A stretch of DNA of 54,119 bases, taken from Fibrobacter sp. GTDB taxonomy: Bacteria > Fibrobacterota > Fibrobacteria > Fibrobacterales > Fibrobacteraceae. Made by a program: the position numbers and the translations under genes. Under the pieces are notes generated by a model. That model was not told the DNA's origin, searched no databases, and worked only from the letters and a program-made list of their open reading frames with translations. The DNA is taken from the NCBI RefSeq assembly GCF_017545445.1, contig NZ_JAFWOM010000133.1, forward strand, positions 1 through 54,119, in the 5' to 3' direction. The number at the start of each line of letters is the position of its first letter. The first letter of the stretch is position 1. This document shows, piece by piece, positions 34,231 through 42,762 of this stretch.

Positions 34231-34333
34231 TCATTCCGGCCTCCGTGCCGGAATCGCCTTACGCATTTTAAAAGAGGATGGCTTCGGCCATCCTTTTTTG
34301 CGTTGTCACCCCGGACTCTGTTCCGGGGTCGCC
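34231..34333. repeat. Two dispersed palindromes flanking the nfnB terminator
   Basis: TGTCATTCCGGCCTCCGTGC with its complement CCGGAATC (34231-34256) and TGTCACCCCGGACTCTGTTC with CCGGGGTC (34304-34330) belong to the window's TGTCAyyCCGG family. Confidence 0.7.
34275..34299 (+). terminator. Rho-independent terminator after nfnB
   Basis: AGGATGGC (34275-34282) pairs with GCCATCCT (34287-34294) around a TTCG loop, followed by five T. Confidence 0.93.
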
Positions 34334-34400
34334 TTTAACCCCGTTCTTTTTTGTCAATTCATCCTTTTTTGTGACATCGCCTTTTTGAAAATCTTTTGAT

Positions 34401-34406
34401 TATATT
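34401..34406 (+). promoter_or_regulatory. TATATT -10-like box of the GH5 gene
   Basis: TATATTCTAA lies 29 bases before the ATG, leaving room for the strong CAAGGAGA ribosome-binding site at 34423-34430. No clear -35 box. Confidence 0.45.
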
Positions 34407-34434
34407 CTAAAAAAGGGTTTCTCAAGGAGATGTT

Positions 34435-36075
34435 ATGGTTTGGTCAAAAATTTTCGCAATCACCTGTGGTGTAGCGGCACTTGCTTGCTCTGTTTCCGCT
34501 GCCACGCTTCCAACAGCAAAAGAAGTTCAAGCCAAGATGGGCATGGGTTTCAATATCGGTAACTCGATGGAAGTGCCGAACAACCCGACTTTGTGGGGCA
34601 ACCCTTACCCGACTCAGGCTTTGCTTGACTCCGTGAAGGCGGCGGGCTTCAACACGGTTCGTATTCCTTGCGCTTGGGACAGCCACGCTCCCGGTGGAGT
34701 CATCACAGAAACATGGCTCGATTCTGTGAAAACGGTCGTTGATTATGCCATGCGTGCGGGGCTTTACACGATTTTGAACATCCACCATGAAGGTGAAGGC
34801 GGTTGGTTCCAGAGCAACATTGGCACGAACGTCGATAATACCATCGACAAGAAAATGAAAACTTACTGGACGCAGATTGCGAATAAGTTTAAGGATTATA
34901 ACGAACGTTTGCTTTTCGCTGGCGCCAACGAACCCGGCCCGAATGTGAACTCTTGGACCTCGCAGCATGTTTCTACGCTCATGCATTACTACCAAACGTT
35001 CATTGATGCGGTGCGTTCTACAGGAGGCAACAACGAAACTCGCTCCTTGATTATTCAGGGCCTCAACACCGACATCGACAAGTCCGTTGCAAGTGCTCCG
35101 GTAAGCACTTTCCCGAAGGACAAGGTTGAAGGTCGTTTGATGTTCGAAGTGCACTATTACGATCCGTACCAGTACACGCTCATGACGAGTCCTCAGGATT
35201 GGGGTGCTCCAGGTGGTGAAATGATTCAGCCGCAGTACTATTATGGCGATTACACTAAGGCGGGCGAAACTAAACGTAATGCTGGTTACAACGCATGGGC
35301 GGGTTCTGTCGATTCTAAGCTCGGGAGTATCGTGCATCCGCAGGAACAGTTTGCCAAGATGAAAACGAACTATGTCGATAAGGGCTACCCGGTCATTGTT
35401 GGCGAATTCGGCGCAAACGTCCGCTCTCCGGAATTGAACGGTTCAGACCTGAATCTGCATAAGCAAGGCCGCGTGCAGTGGCACAAAGATGTCGTTTCGG
35501 CGGCCAAGCAGTACGGGCTCACCCCGATTCTCTGGGACATGGGCAACGAGAGCAATTCCGGCTACGATAACATGGCTTATATTCGCCGTCAAAGCTCGCC
35601 AGTGGGCAAGGTGCTTGAAGTTGACGTTATCAACGCCATGCGCGGTGTTTATGGCCTCGGCAATTACGAGAACAAGGGCGTGACCCACGTCGAAGATTTT
35701 ATTAACGGCGGCGATGCACCTGTTTCTAGTTCCAGTACAACCTCTCAGTCAAGCAGCTCTGTAACGAAAAATTGCGATGCTTTGATGCCGGAATGCGGCT
35801 GGCCTCCAGAAGAACTTTGTAAGGTTGGTTTAGTGGAATATTGCGATGGCTCGGCATTGCCGACTGTTCTTGTTAAGGGACCGGTGAAATTCCGTCGCGA
35901 CGGTAACACGCTTTACGGCTCTGGCAACATTATGCTGTTCGACATGAACGGAAACCTTGTCCGCTCCACGAATAACGTGTCCGCCGGGCAGGCCCAAATG
36001 CAGTTGCGTGGCCTCCGACAAGGTAATTACATCGCCAAATGCAAGAATAGCGTTTTGCAAGTCAAGATTCGTTAA
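34435..36075 (+). CDS. Glycoside hydrolase family 5 endoglucanase with C-terminal sorting-like domain
   Basis: 546 residues. A signal peptide (WSKIFAITCGVAALACSVSAA) precedes a GH5 (beta/alpha)8 domain at about 25-410: GMGFNIGNSM, FNTVRIPCAW, acid/base Glu166 in AGANEPGP, HYYDPYQYT and nucleophile Glu324 in VIVGEFGA. It should cut beta-1,4-glucan, as in cellulose, outside the cell. A serine-rich linker (SSSSTTSQSSSS, about 427-440) and a cysteine-containing spacer lead to a C-terminal beta module (IMLFDMNGNLVRS … GLRQGNYIAKC). That module resembles type IX secretion sorting tails, and related tails end the 36217 and 39746 proteins. Secretion through T9SS is inferred. Confidence 0.93.
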   Translation: MVWSKIFAITCGVAALACSVSAATLPTAKEVQAKMGMGFNIGNSMEVPNNPTLWGNPYPTQALLDSVKAAGFNTVRIPCAWDSHAPGGVITETWLDSVKTVVDYAMRAGLYTILNIHHEGEGGWFQSNIGTNVDNTIDKKMKTYWTQIANKFKDYNERLLFAGANEPGPNVNSWTSQHVSTLMHYYQTFIDAVRSTGGNNETRSLIIQGLNTDIDKSVASAPVSTFPKDKVEGRLMFEVHYYDPYQYTLMTSPQDWGAPGGEMIQPQYYYGDYTKAGETKRNAGYNAWAGSVDSKLGSIVHPQEQFAKMKTNYVDKGYPVIVGEFGANVRSPELNGSDLNLHKQGRVQWHKDVVSAAKQYGLTPILWDMGNESNSGYDNMAYIRRQSSPVGKVLEVDVINAMRGVYGLGNYENKGVTHVEDFINGGDAPVSSSSTTSQSSSSVTKNCDALMPECGWPPEELCKVGLVEYCDGSALPTVLVKGPVKFRRDGNTLYGSGNIMLFDMNGNLVRSTNNVSAGQAQMQLRGLRQGNYIAKCKNSVLQVKIR

Positions 36076-36127
36076 CAAAGCTACCACGCGGGCATTTCTA
36101 ACAATCTCCTCGCGGATATTTTTAAAA

Positions 36128-36153
36128 GGGACGGCGTAAACCGTCTCTTAATT
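36128..36153 (+). terminator. Likely terminator after the GH5 gene
   Basis: GGGACGG (36128-36134) pairs with CCGTCTC (36141-36147), one G-T pair, followed by TTAATTTT. Confidence 0.65.
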
Positions 36154-36216
36154 TTATATTTGGTCATCATTTTTGAAATTTTATATTTTGTTGAAAAATT
36201 ATAGTGAGACGTTGAT

Positions 36217-37941
36217 ATGAGTGAAGTGAATAGAATTATTGGCATTCTGTATATCCTTTCTGCTTTTTGTTTTGCAGAATGGTCGGGTGATGCGTCTCAA
36301 CCGTCTTCCTCGCGAGAGGTTGGCGGAAAAACTTATTGGTCTATTACAAGTCCCGAAGAACTGGCCTGGTTCAAGGCTCAAATTGAGGCTGGCAATGATT
36401 CCATAAATGCAGTCCTCGAAAACGATATCTTCATGGGCAAGGATTCTGCAAGCGTTGGCTCTACAGTTTGGACTGCAATTGGAGCCTCAGACAGCATCGT
36501 GTTTAAGGGAGTGTTTGATGGAAATCACCATGCCATATATGGCCTTAAAAGCGAAGGCTCTGTCTCGAATCATGGCATGTTTGGCCTTTTTGGAATTGTT
36601 GGCGGTCAGGGCGTTATAAAGAATCTGAACCTCAAGAATATCGATATGAATAGTGACTTTTCCAATGAAATTGCGCCTTGTGGGGGAGGTATTGTTGCGT
36701 ATTTGCTAAATGGAACGGTAGATAGCAGCTTTGTTTCGGGCCACATGAATGCAAAACGTACGAGTTTTGCTGGCGGTCTTGTGGGGCAGAATGCGCGGGG
36801 AACTGTTTCTCATTCAACGAATAAAGTAGTTATAACGCATACAGGCGAATATACAGGCTATTATGTTGGTGGTATTGTCGGGAAAAATGGCGGGACAGTT
36901 TCGAATTGCGTTAATTATGCGGCTATGTCCGGCAGTGGAGCAAAGTCCATTCGTGTAGCTGGAACTATTGGCGGTATTGTCGGGTATAATGCAGGCGGAA
37001 AAATCATGGAATGTGTCAATGTCGGGAACATCCATGTGGATACGAAAACAGAAATGTCAACTCGGAACGCCGAGGCTCGCGTTGGCGGAATTGCTGGATT
37101 TAATTACCAAGGCTCCGTTTCAAAATGTGCCAACTATGGTTCGATGAATGCCCAGGCAAGCTCGGAATTGAGTAAGGATTACGATACCGGAAATCCAGTC
37201 ATTAACTACCCGGAAGCCGGTGGAATTGTTGGCGTTTCTTTAGATGGACTTGTCGAAAATGTCGTGAATTACGGCACTGTAGAGGCAACGTGTCCTAATG
37301 TTGAAAATAATGCCGCTGCCGGCGGGATTGTAGGCATGTTGAATAATTCCGGCATTACAAACAGTTATTCGATGGCTTCCGTGCAGTCCGACAATATGGC
37401 AGGATCCTTGGTGGGGATGGTTAAAGATACGTCGTCTTTAAGTGGAATATATGCGGTTGATGGCGATAAGTTGAAGACCGTGGCATCCGTTGATTCGCTT
37501 GCAACAATAAGTGAAACCAAGGGTGTTTCGAAGACCGAAGCGGAAAATTCCAATTTTGTGGATTTGTTGAATCAAAACGCTTCCGCGGATAACAAAATTT
37601 GGTCCAGATGTGCTGACAAAGGCTTGCCCATTATTGCGTCTCTTGCGGAGTATATGTGTTCGGAAGATTTGTTGAGTCTTGCGGTGCCTCTTGATTCAAC
37701 GGGTAAAGGTACAACCGTTTTGTCGGGCGTCAAAAACATAGGACTGCACAATGTCCAAGTTGTTGGACGTGACCTTCAAATTACGACCCCTGATTTTAAT
37801 GCCATGGTGTCCGTTTTCGATTCTCGGGGCAAAATGCTTTATCAGAGTTCTTGGGGGATGAATCGTCAGTACCGCGTGGCACATGCTGGCCGGTATATTT
37901 TAAAGATTGATCAGGACATCCGTGTCATTACCATAAAATAA
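36217..37941 (+). CDS. Secreted GLUG-repeat protein with C-terminal sorting-like domain
   Basis: 574 residues. A signal peptide (IIGILYILSAFCFAEW) is followed by an entry region (YWSITSPEELAWFKAQIEAG) and FKGVFDGNHHAIYGL. Six GLUG-type units come next at about 190-405, each starting GGI/LVG: GGLVGQNARG, GGIVGKNGGT, GGIVGYNAGG, GGIAGFNYQG, GGIVGVSLDG and GGIVGMLNNS. Such repeats build a beta-helix-like surface structure often linked to adhesion. The end (MVSVFDSRGKMLYQSSWGMN … AGRYILKID) resembles the sorting tail of the GH5 enzyme. Adhesion to substrate is inferred. TATATT-type boxes lie at 36154 and 36181. Confidence 0.88.
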   Translation: MSEVNRIIGILYILSAFCFAEWSGDASQPSSSREVGGKTYWSITSPEELAWFKAQIEAGNDSINAVLENDIFMGKDSASVGSTVWTAIGASDSIVFKGVFDGNHHAIYGLKSEGSVSNHGMFGLFGIVGGQGVIKNLNLKNIDMNSDFSNEIAPCGGGIVAYLLNGTVDSSFVSGHMNAKRTSFAGGLVGQNARGTVSHSTNKVVITHTGEYTGYYVGGIVGKNGGTVSNCVNYAAMSGSGAKSIRVAGTIGGIVGYNAGGKIMECVNVGNIHVDTKTEMSTRNAEARVGGIAGFNYQGSVSKCANYGSMNAQASSELSKDYDTGNPVINYPEAGGIVGVSLDGLVENVVNYGTVEATCPNVENNAAAGGIVGMLNNSGITNSYSMASVQSDNMAGSLVGMVKDTSSLSGIYAVDGDKLKTVASVDSLATISETKGVSKTEAENSNFVDLLNQNASADNKIWSRCADKGLPIIASLAEYMCSEDLLSLAVPLDSTGKGTTVLSGVKNIGLHNVQVVGRDLQITTPDFNAMVSVFDSRGKMLYQSSWGMNRQYRVAHAGRYILKIDQDIRVITIK

Positions 37942-38022
37942 TATCGCCTTTTGTTGAATCGGCAAAACTAATTACGTCCTTTTCTCTATTATACAATGCG
38001 TATTATATGGTTTTCTTGATGC

Positions 38023-38042
38023 ATGTTTTTCTATGAAAACAT
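38023..38042. promoter_or_regulatory. Hairpin in the gap before TIGR02147 copy B
   Basis: ATGTTTTT pairs with GAAAACAT around CTAT. The gap 37942-38122 is otherwise AT-rich with TATTATA/TATAATA motifs. It may end the GLUG transcript or act as an operator. Confidence 0.3.
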
Positions 38043-38122
38043 CCGTTTTGTAGCTTAAAAATATAATTGCGTGTATAATACAGATATTGCATCTTTCCAT
38101 GTAAAAATTTATTTTATGTATT

Positions 38123-38956
38123 ATGAAGTCTATTTTCGAATACCGCGATTACCATCTTTATTTGCAAGATTACTACGATGAACGCAAACGTTTGGGGGCG
38201 TTCTCTTGGCGCGAGTTTTGTCGAAATGCGGGGTTCTCTTCGCCGAATTTCTTGAAGCTCGTCAGCATGGGACAGAGCAAGCTCAGCAAAATAAAGGCTT
38301 GCCAGGTCGCGAAATCCATGGGACTCGTCGATTACGAAGAAGAGTACTTCTACCAGCTTGTCGCTTTTGGGAATGCCGAAAATAACGAATCCCAAAGGGC
38401 GGCTCTCCTTGAAATGCAACGTATAGCCTTGGAGCACGAGGTTCGCGTTGTGGATAAAGAGGCTTTCCAGTATTACGAATCGTGGAAGTATCCTGTGATT
38501 AGGGAACTTGCTCCGCTCATGCCGGGGGCAAATCCGCGTGATTTAGCGGATGTATGCAAGGAATACGTGTCTGCAGAAGAAGTTCGAGACGTTCTCGCGT
38601 TTCTCGTCAAAGCGGGATTTTTGAAAAAGGATGGCGAAAAAGTTTATTCGCAAACGGCACAGACTGTTGTCGGCTCCAAGGAGGCTCTTCCCATCGCCAT
38701 CCGAGCCATGCACAAGGAAATGGCGATCATGGCTGCCCGTGCTGTTGACCGCTATTCTGTAAATGAACGTTTTTTTAACGGCGTTACGTTGAGCGTGAAT
38801 CAGGATGCGTACAATAGAATTGTCGAAGAAATCAAGGCCTGTTGCAAAAAAGTTGTTGCCATCGCGAATGAATGTTCTAACTTTGAACAAGTGTGTAGAA
38901 TCAATTTTCAGTTTTTCCCTGTCACCGATAAAATAGTGGAAAAGAAACATGCTTAA
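38123..38956 (+). CDS. TIGR02147 family protein (HTH-like start, DUF4423-like end), copy B
   Basis: 277 residues. It starts MKSIFEYRDYHLYLQDYYDERKR, then has FSWREFCRNAGFSSPNFLKLV as a likely helix-turn-helix (about 27-60). The middle holds YYESWKYPVIRELAPLMPGANP. The C-terminal half has MHKEMAIMAARAV, VNERFFNGVTLSV and RINFQFFPV. Copy C at 44424 is clearly closer to this one than copy A at 11426: both share the FSWREF…AGFSS and RELAPxxPGA blocks. It overlaps the following lipoprotein gene by 8 bases. A role as regulator is inferred from the HTH-like part only. Confidence 0.9.
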   Translation: MKSIFEYRDYHLYLQDYYDERKRLGAFSWREFCRNAGFSSPNFLKLVSMGQSKLSKIKACQVAKSMGLVDYEEEYFYQLVAFGNAENNESQRAALLEMQRIALEHEVRVVDKEAFQYYESWKYPVIRELAPLMPGANPRDLADVCKEYVSAEEVRDVLAFLVKAGFLKKDGEKVYSQTAQTVVGSKEALPIAIRAMHKEMAIMAARAVDRYSVNERFFNGVTLSVNQDAYNRIVEEIKACCKKVVAIANECSNFEQVCRINFQFFPVTDKIVEKKHA

Positions 38957-39665
38957 AAAGAGTGTTTATATCATTGGACTTTTTTCGTTGCTTGCAGTGG
39001 TTGCTTGCTCCAGCGGGACTGTTGATCCGAATGCGAATCCATTGGCTTATACGGATGAAAGCAGTTCTTCGATGAGCAAACAATCTATTAGTTGTTCTTC
39101 GATGTCTAGCTCATTAGATACGAATGATAAATATTTAGAAGGACAGCCAAGTGTTCATATAATTAAAGATGAGGCAACCGTGATTGTTGTGAACGTGGAT
39201 AGTAATCTTCATATCGATACTTTGTATTCTCGTCTTGAATTTTCTACGGAAGTGACTCAAAAGTATGGTGTTGCTATCGGTGATAAAAATTACGTAAAGG
39301 TTTCTAATGATGGTCAAGTTGCGGTCTATGGAAAAGAACAAGGAGCGACAGCGACTTGTGATAACAATGAAAATAAATATCTTGCAAAGTTTAAGCTTGG
39401 ACAAAATAATCGAATTGAAAAAACTATAGAACTGAAAAATTACGGTAGTGCTTGCGATAGCCTGTTCATCTTTTTTGAGGAATCGTGCAAACTTGCAAAA
39501 TCAAAAGAGGGAATTGTTGGTGCTTGCGATAAAAATGGAAATCTTGATGCGTACTGTTCTTACGTCGATGAAAGTGCCGATTTCGATACGCTCTTAAGAG
39601 AATTTACTGAAGAAGTAGAAAAAATTTGCGAAGAAGGCCATTGTCAAATCAACAAAACTAATTGA
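38949..39665 (+). CDS. Putative lipoprotein paired with TIGR02147 copy B
   Basis: 238 residues. A type II signal peptide (YIIGLFSLLAVVAC) is followed by a serine-rich linker (DESSSSMSKQ, SSMSSS), then a beta-rich domain of about 110 residues (VHIIKDEATVIVVNVDSNLHIDTL … YLAKFKLGQN). A C-terminal part with six cysteines follows (SCKLAKSK, GACDKNG, AYCSYVD, KICEEGHC). I recognise no family. Its start lies inside the end of the TIGR02147 gene, with GGAAAAG upstream, so the two are made together. Coding sequence is more AT-rich than that of the flanking enzymes. Confidence 0.75.
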   Translation: MLKKSVYIIGLFSLLAVVACSSGTVDPNANPLAYTDESSSSMSKQSISCSSMSSSLDTNDKYLEGQPSVHIIKDEATVIVVNVDSNLHIDTLYSRLEFSTEVTQKYGVAIGDKNYVKVSNDGQVAVYGKEQGATATCDNNENKYLAKFKLGQNNRIEKTIELKNYGSACDSLFIFFEESCKLAKSKEGIVGACDKNGNLDAYCSYVDESADFDTLLREFTEEVEKICEEGHCQINKTN

Positions 39666-39700
39666 TTTAGTACCATTCTTATCCTCCGTTTTTCAATCTA

Positions 39701-39734
39701 TTTTCTAGAGTGGGGTTGAATACACTCTAGAAAA
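39701..39734 (+). promoter_or_regulatory. Perfect 12-base hairpin directly upstream of the GH127 ribosome-binding site
   Basis: TTTTCTAGAGTG (39701-39712) and CACTCTAGAAAA (39723-39734) are perfect complements around a 10-base loop. The ribosome-binding site AAAGGTGG and the ATG at 39746 follow at once. It could be a terminator for the lipoprotein gene read with its A-run on the other strand, an operator, or a leader hairpin controlling translation. Confidence 0.55.
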
Positions 39735-39745
39735 AGGTGGAAACA

Positions 39746-42436
39746 ATGAAGTTAGGATGGTTTGGTAAGCATGTTCGCTCGGCGATTGCTTTGACGGGAC
39801 TTGCGTGCAGTCTCGGATTTTCTCAGGATTTGCTTTACCCCGACATGTTCGCATTGTCGGATGTGCAGCTTTTGGACGGAGTCTTGAAGGAACGTCAGGA
39901 CTTGAATGTCGAAACGCTCCTCAGCTACGATGTCGATCGCTTGCTTGCGCCGTTTTACGAAGAAGCGGGCATGAGGCCGAAGGCGAGCAAGTTCCCGAAC
40001 TGGGCGGGCCTCGATGGCCATGTGCTCGGGCATTACTTGAGCGCACTCGCGATGCATTACGCCGATAACGACGACGTTCAGGTCAAGGAACGCATTGAAT
40101 ATATCTTGAAGGAACTCAAGACGATTCAGGACCAGAATTCCAAGGACAATAACTTCAAGGGTTACATCAGCGGAGTGCCGAATGGCAAGCAAATGTGGCT
40201 CAAGATGAAGAACGGCGATGCCGGTGCGCAAAACGGCTATTGGGTGCCGTGGTACAATATCCACAAGCTTTATGCGGGTCTGCGTGACGCCTATATTTAT
40301 GCGGGTTATGAGCAGGCAAAGACGATGTTCTTGGCGCTTTGCGACTGGGGTATTACCATTACGAATGGCCTGAATGATTCCAAAATGCAGCAGATGCTCG
40401 GTACGGAACATGGCGGCATGCCCGAAGTCTATGCTGACGCCTACAAGCTCACGAAAGACGAAAAGTATTTGAATGCCGCAAAGAAGTGGTCGCACCAGTG
40501 GCTTTTGAATCCGATGTCGCAGGGCAATGACAACTTGACGAACGTGCATGCGAATACGCAGGTGCCGAAAGTTGTGGGTTTCGCGCGAATTGCGGAACTC
40601 TCGGGCGATGAAAAGTACAAGAAAGGTTCCGATTTCTTCTGGCAGACAGTTGTGAATAAACGCAGTATCGCCATTGGCGGCAACAGCATTTCGGAACATT
40701 TCCCGGCGCTTAACAACCATAAAAAGTTTGTCGAAGAACGCGAAGGACCAGAATCCTGCAATACGTACAACATGCTCAAGTTGACGGAACGATTGTTCAA
40801 CATCAAGCACGATGCGCATTACACCGACTTCTATGAACGTGCACTTTTCAACCACATCCTTTCGACAATCCATCCGAAACACGGTGGTTATGTGTATTTC
40901 ACACCAGCACGTCCGCGCCATTACCGCGTATATTCCAAGATCAATGCGGGCATGTGGTGCTGCGTCGGTTCGGGCATGGAAAACCCGGCGAAGTACAATC
41001 AGTTTATTTATACCAAAGACAAGGACGCTCTCTATGTGAACCTCTTTGTGGCCTCCATGCTGAACTGGAAAGACAAGAGCGTAAAAATCAAACAGGAAAC
41101 AGCTTTCCCGAAGGGGGAATCTTCCAAGTTCACGATTACAGGCAGTGGCGATTTCGATATGCAGATTCGCCATCCGTACTGGGTCAAGGAAGGTGAATTC
41201 AAGGTCATTGTCAATGGCGATACCGTCGTGAAGAAATCAACGCCGTCGAGCTACGTTTCTGCCGGAAAGTCCTGGAAGTCGGGCGATGTTGTCGAAGTGC
41301 TTTACCCGATGTACACGCATGTTGAAGATTTGCCGGGCGTGACGGATTACGTGGCGCTTTTGCATGGGCCGATTGTGCTTTCTGCAAAGACGGGTACGGC
41401 AAATTTGAATGGCCTTGTCGCCGATGACGGTCGCTGGAGCCATATCGCGTCTGGAGCGTTGGAATCGCTGGATCAGGCGCCGATGCTTGCGAGCAAAAAA
41501 GAAGATATCCCCTCGAAGGTGGAACCGGTGAAGGGCGAGCCGTTGCACTTCAAGGCTCCTTACCTCTTCGCAAAACAAAAAGACGCAAGCCTGCTTCTGG
41601 AGCCGTTCTACGAAGTTCACGATGCCCGTTATATGATGTATTGGATGGTGCTTACGGACCCGACGATTCTCGACCGCTTGGAAAAGGAACAGAAAGAAGC
41701 TTTGGCGCTTGACGAAAAGACGGTCGATAAGGTGGCTCCGGGTGAGCAACAGCCGGAAGTCGATCACAAGATGGAAGAGAAAAATTCCACCAAGGGCACG
41801 GCAAACGGAGAATTTTACCGCGATGCGGGCAAGTGCTCGGGCGGCGATGGTGGTCTCATCAGTTACGAATTCGAGACGAATAGTGAAGATTCCCTGAGCC
41901 TTATGGTGCGTTACTGGGGCAACGAAGGCTGCACGCGTGAATTTGACATCTCCATTGACGGCGAAAAACTTACGACCGAGACGATTTCGAACCGCTGGAA
42001 AAAGGACGAATTTGTGAATGTGACGTACCCGATTCCAGACAAGATGATTAAGGGCAAGAAGGTGGTGCGTATCGCGTTCTCGGCAACTTCTGGAATGGTG
42101 GGCGGAATTTATGGAGTACGACTCCTCCGCAACAAGCCGAAGCCAGTTGTTGTGGAACCGCCGTCAAGTTTCAAACCTGTCGCTGTGCAGCAAGGCCTCC
42201 GCGTGCGTGCGGACCGTCAAACGCTTCAAATCGAATCTAGCCTTCCGCTTTCTCATACGATGAGCGTGAAAATCTATTCGATGGACGGGCGACTAAAGCT
42301 CTCGCAAGTGCTCCCGACAGGTGCAAGCGAATTTAACGTCGATATCGCTGGCCTCAAGAACGGCAACTACATCGAGCGACTCTTCCAAGACGGTCTCGTC
42401 CGCGGTTATACGTTGTTCAATAAAAACGGACTTTAG
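39746..42436 (+). CDS. Glycoside hydrolase family 127 (beta-L-arabinofuranosidase-like), secreted
   Basis: 896 residues from ATG 39746, favoured by spacing from AAAGGTGG over GTG 39737. A signal peptide (RSAIALTGLACSLGFSQ) leads into a DUF1680/GH127 (alpha/alpha)6 barrel: FPNWAGLDGHVLGHYLSALAM, WVPWYNIHKLYAGL, GGMPEVYADAY. The zinc-site and nucleophile residues known in the family are present: Glu336 and Cys338 in GPESCNTYNMLKL, and Cys405-Cys406 in MWCCVGSG. A beta domain (about 690-790, FDISIDGEKL, GIYGVRLL) and a sorting-like tail (MSVKIYSMDGRLKLSQV … GLKNGNYIERL) follow. It probably removes arabinose from hemicellulose or glycoproteins. Confidence 0.92.
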   Translation: MKLGWFGKHVRSAIALTGLACSLGFSQDLLYPDMFALSDVQLLDGVLKERQDLNVETLLSYDVDRLLAPFYEEAGMRPKASKFPNWAGLDGHVLGHYLSALAMHYADNDDVQVKERIEYILKELKTIQDQNSKDNNFKGYISGVPNGKQMWLKMKNGDAGAQNGYWVPWYNIHKLYAGLRDAYIYAGYEQAKTMFLALCDWGITITNGLNDSKMQQMLGTEHGGMPEVYADAYKLTKDEKYLNAAKKWSHQWLLNPMSQGNDNLTNVHANTQVPKVVGFARIAELSGDEKYKKGSDFFWQTVVNKRSIAIGGNSISEHFPALNNHKKFVEEREGPESCNTYNMLKLTERLFNIKHDAHYTDFYERALFNHILSTIHPKHGGYVYFTPARPRHYRVYSKINAGMWCCVGSGMENPAKYNQFIYTKDKDALYVNLFVASMLNWKDKSVKIKQETAFPKGESSKFTITGSGDFDMQIRHPYWVKEGEFKVIVNGDTVVKKSTPSSYVSAGKSWKSGDVVEVLYPMYTHVEDLPGVTDYVALLHGPIVLSAKTGTANLNGLVADDGRWSHIASGALESLDQAPMLASKKEDIPSKVEPVKGEPLHFKAPYLFAKQKDASLLLEPFYEVHDARYMMYWMVLTDPTILDRLEKEQKEALALDEKTVDKVAPGEQQPEVDHKMEEKNSTKGTANGEFYRDAGKCSGGDGGLISYEFETNSEDSLSLMVRYWGNEGCTREFDISIDGEKLTTETISNRWKKDEFVNVTYPIPDKMIKGKKVVRIAFSATSGMVGGIYGVRLLRNKPKPVVVEPPSSFKPVAVQQGLRVRADRQTLQIESSLPLSHTMSVKIYSMDGRLKLSQVLPTGASEFNVDIAGLKNGNYIERLFQDGLVRGYTLFNKNGL

Positions 42437-42463
42437 ACATTAAATCACACTCCTCAACCAAGA

Positions 42464-42490
42464 AGTCCTCGCAATTGCGAGGGCTTTTTT
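42464..42490 (+). terminator. Rho-independent terminator after the GH127 gene
   Basis: CCTCGC (42467-42472) pairs with GCGAGG (42477-42482) around AATT, extended by flanking pairs, and a run of six T follows. Confidence 0.92.
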
Positions 42491-42594
42491 CCTATTCCTA
42501 ACCACCAACCACTAACCACTTTTTACTTCCTACTGTTCCCATTGACTAATTGTCCACACAACCGTAGTGATTCCTTGTGATAAAGTGCACAAGC

Positions 42595-42755
42595 AGAGGT
42601 ATATTATTATTGGGTTTAGTTAGGTAGAACACTGGTGTGTTCATGCTTGGTTTTGCAAAATCACGCGTTTGCGTGGTGTATTTCCTTGCGTGTATCAAAT
42701 CAGTTTGGAGGACTTGTCCTATCGGGATAAAGAGTTGGGAACGATACAAAAGGAG
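42595..42755 (+). promoter_or_regulatory. Long, hairpin-rich leader of the CE1-like esterase gene
   Basis: A TATATT box (42599-42604) is followed by about 150 bases of leader. It has GAACAC-tggt-GTGTTC (42627-42642), CACGC-gttt-GCGTG (42662-42675) and the dyad AGGACTTGTCCT (42709-42720). It ends with an AAGGAGA ribosome-binding site at 42750-42756. The part 42437-42594 holds only the terminator and 'accactaacc' repeats. It matches no riboswitch class that I know. Confidence 0.45.
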
Positions 42756-42762
42756 AACATGT

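Noticed and set aside
36217..37941. Autotransporter or hemagglutinin call for the GLUG protein
   Set aside because: There is no beta-barrel or TPS domain; the C-terminus is a short beta module like those of the secreted enzymes.
39752..41173. 473-codon open frame on the minus strand
   Set aside because: Antisense to the GH127 catalytic domain, with no domain or ribosome-binding site of its own.
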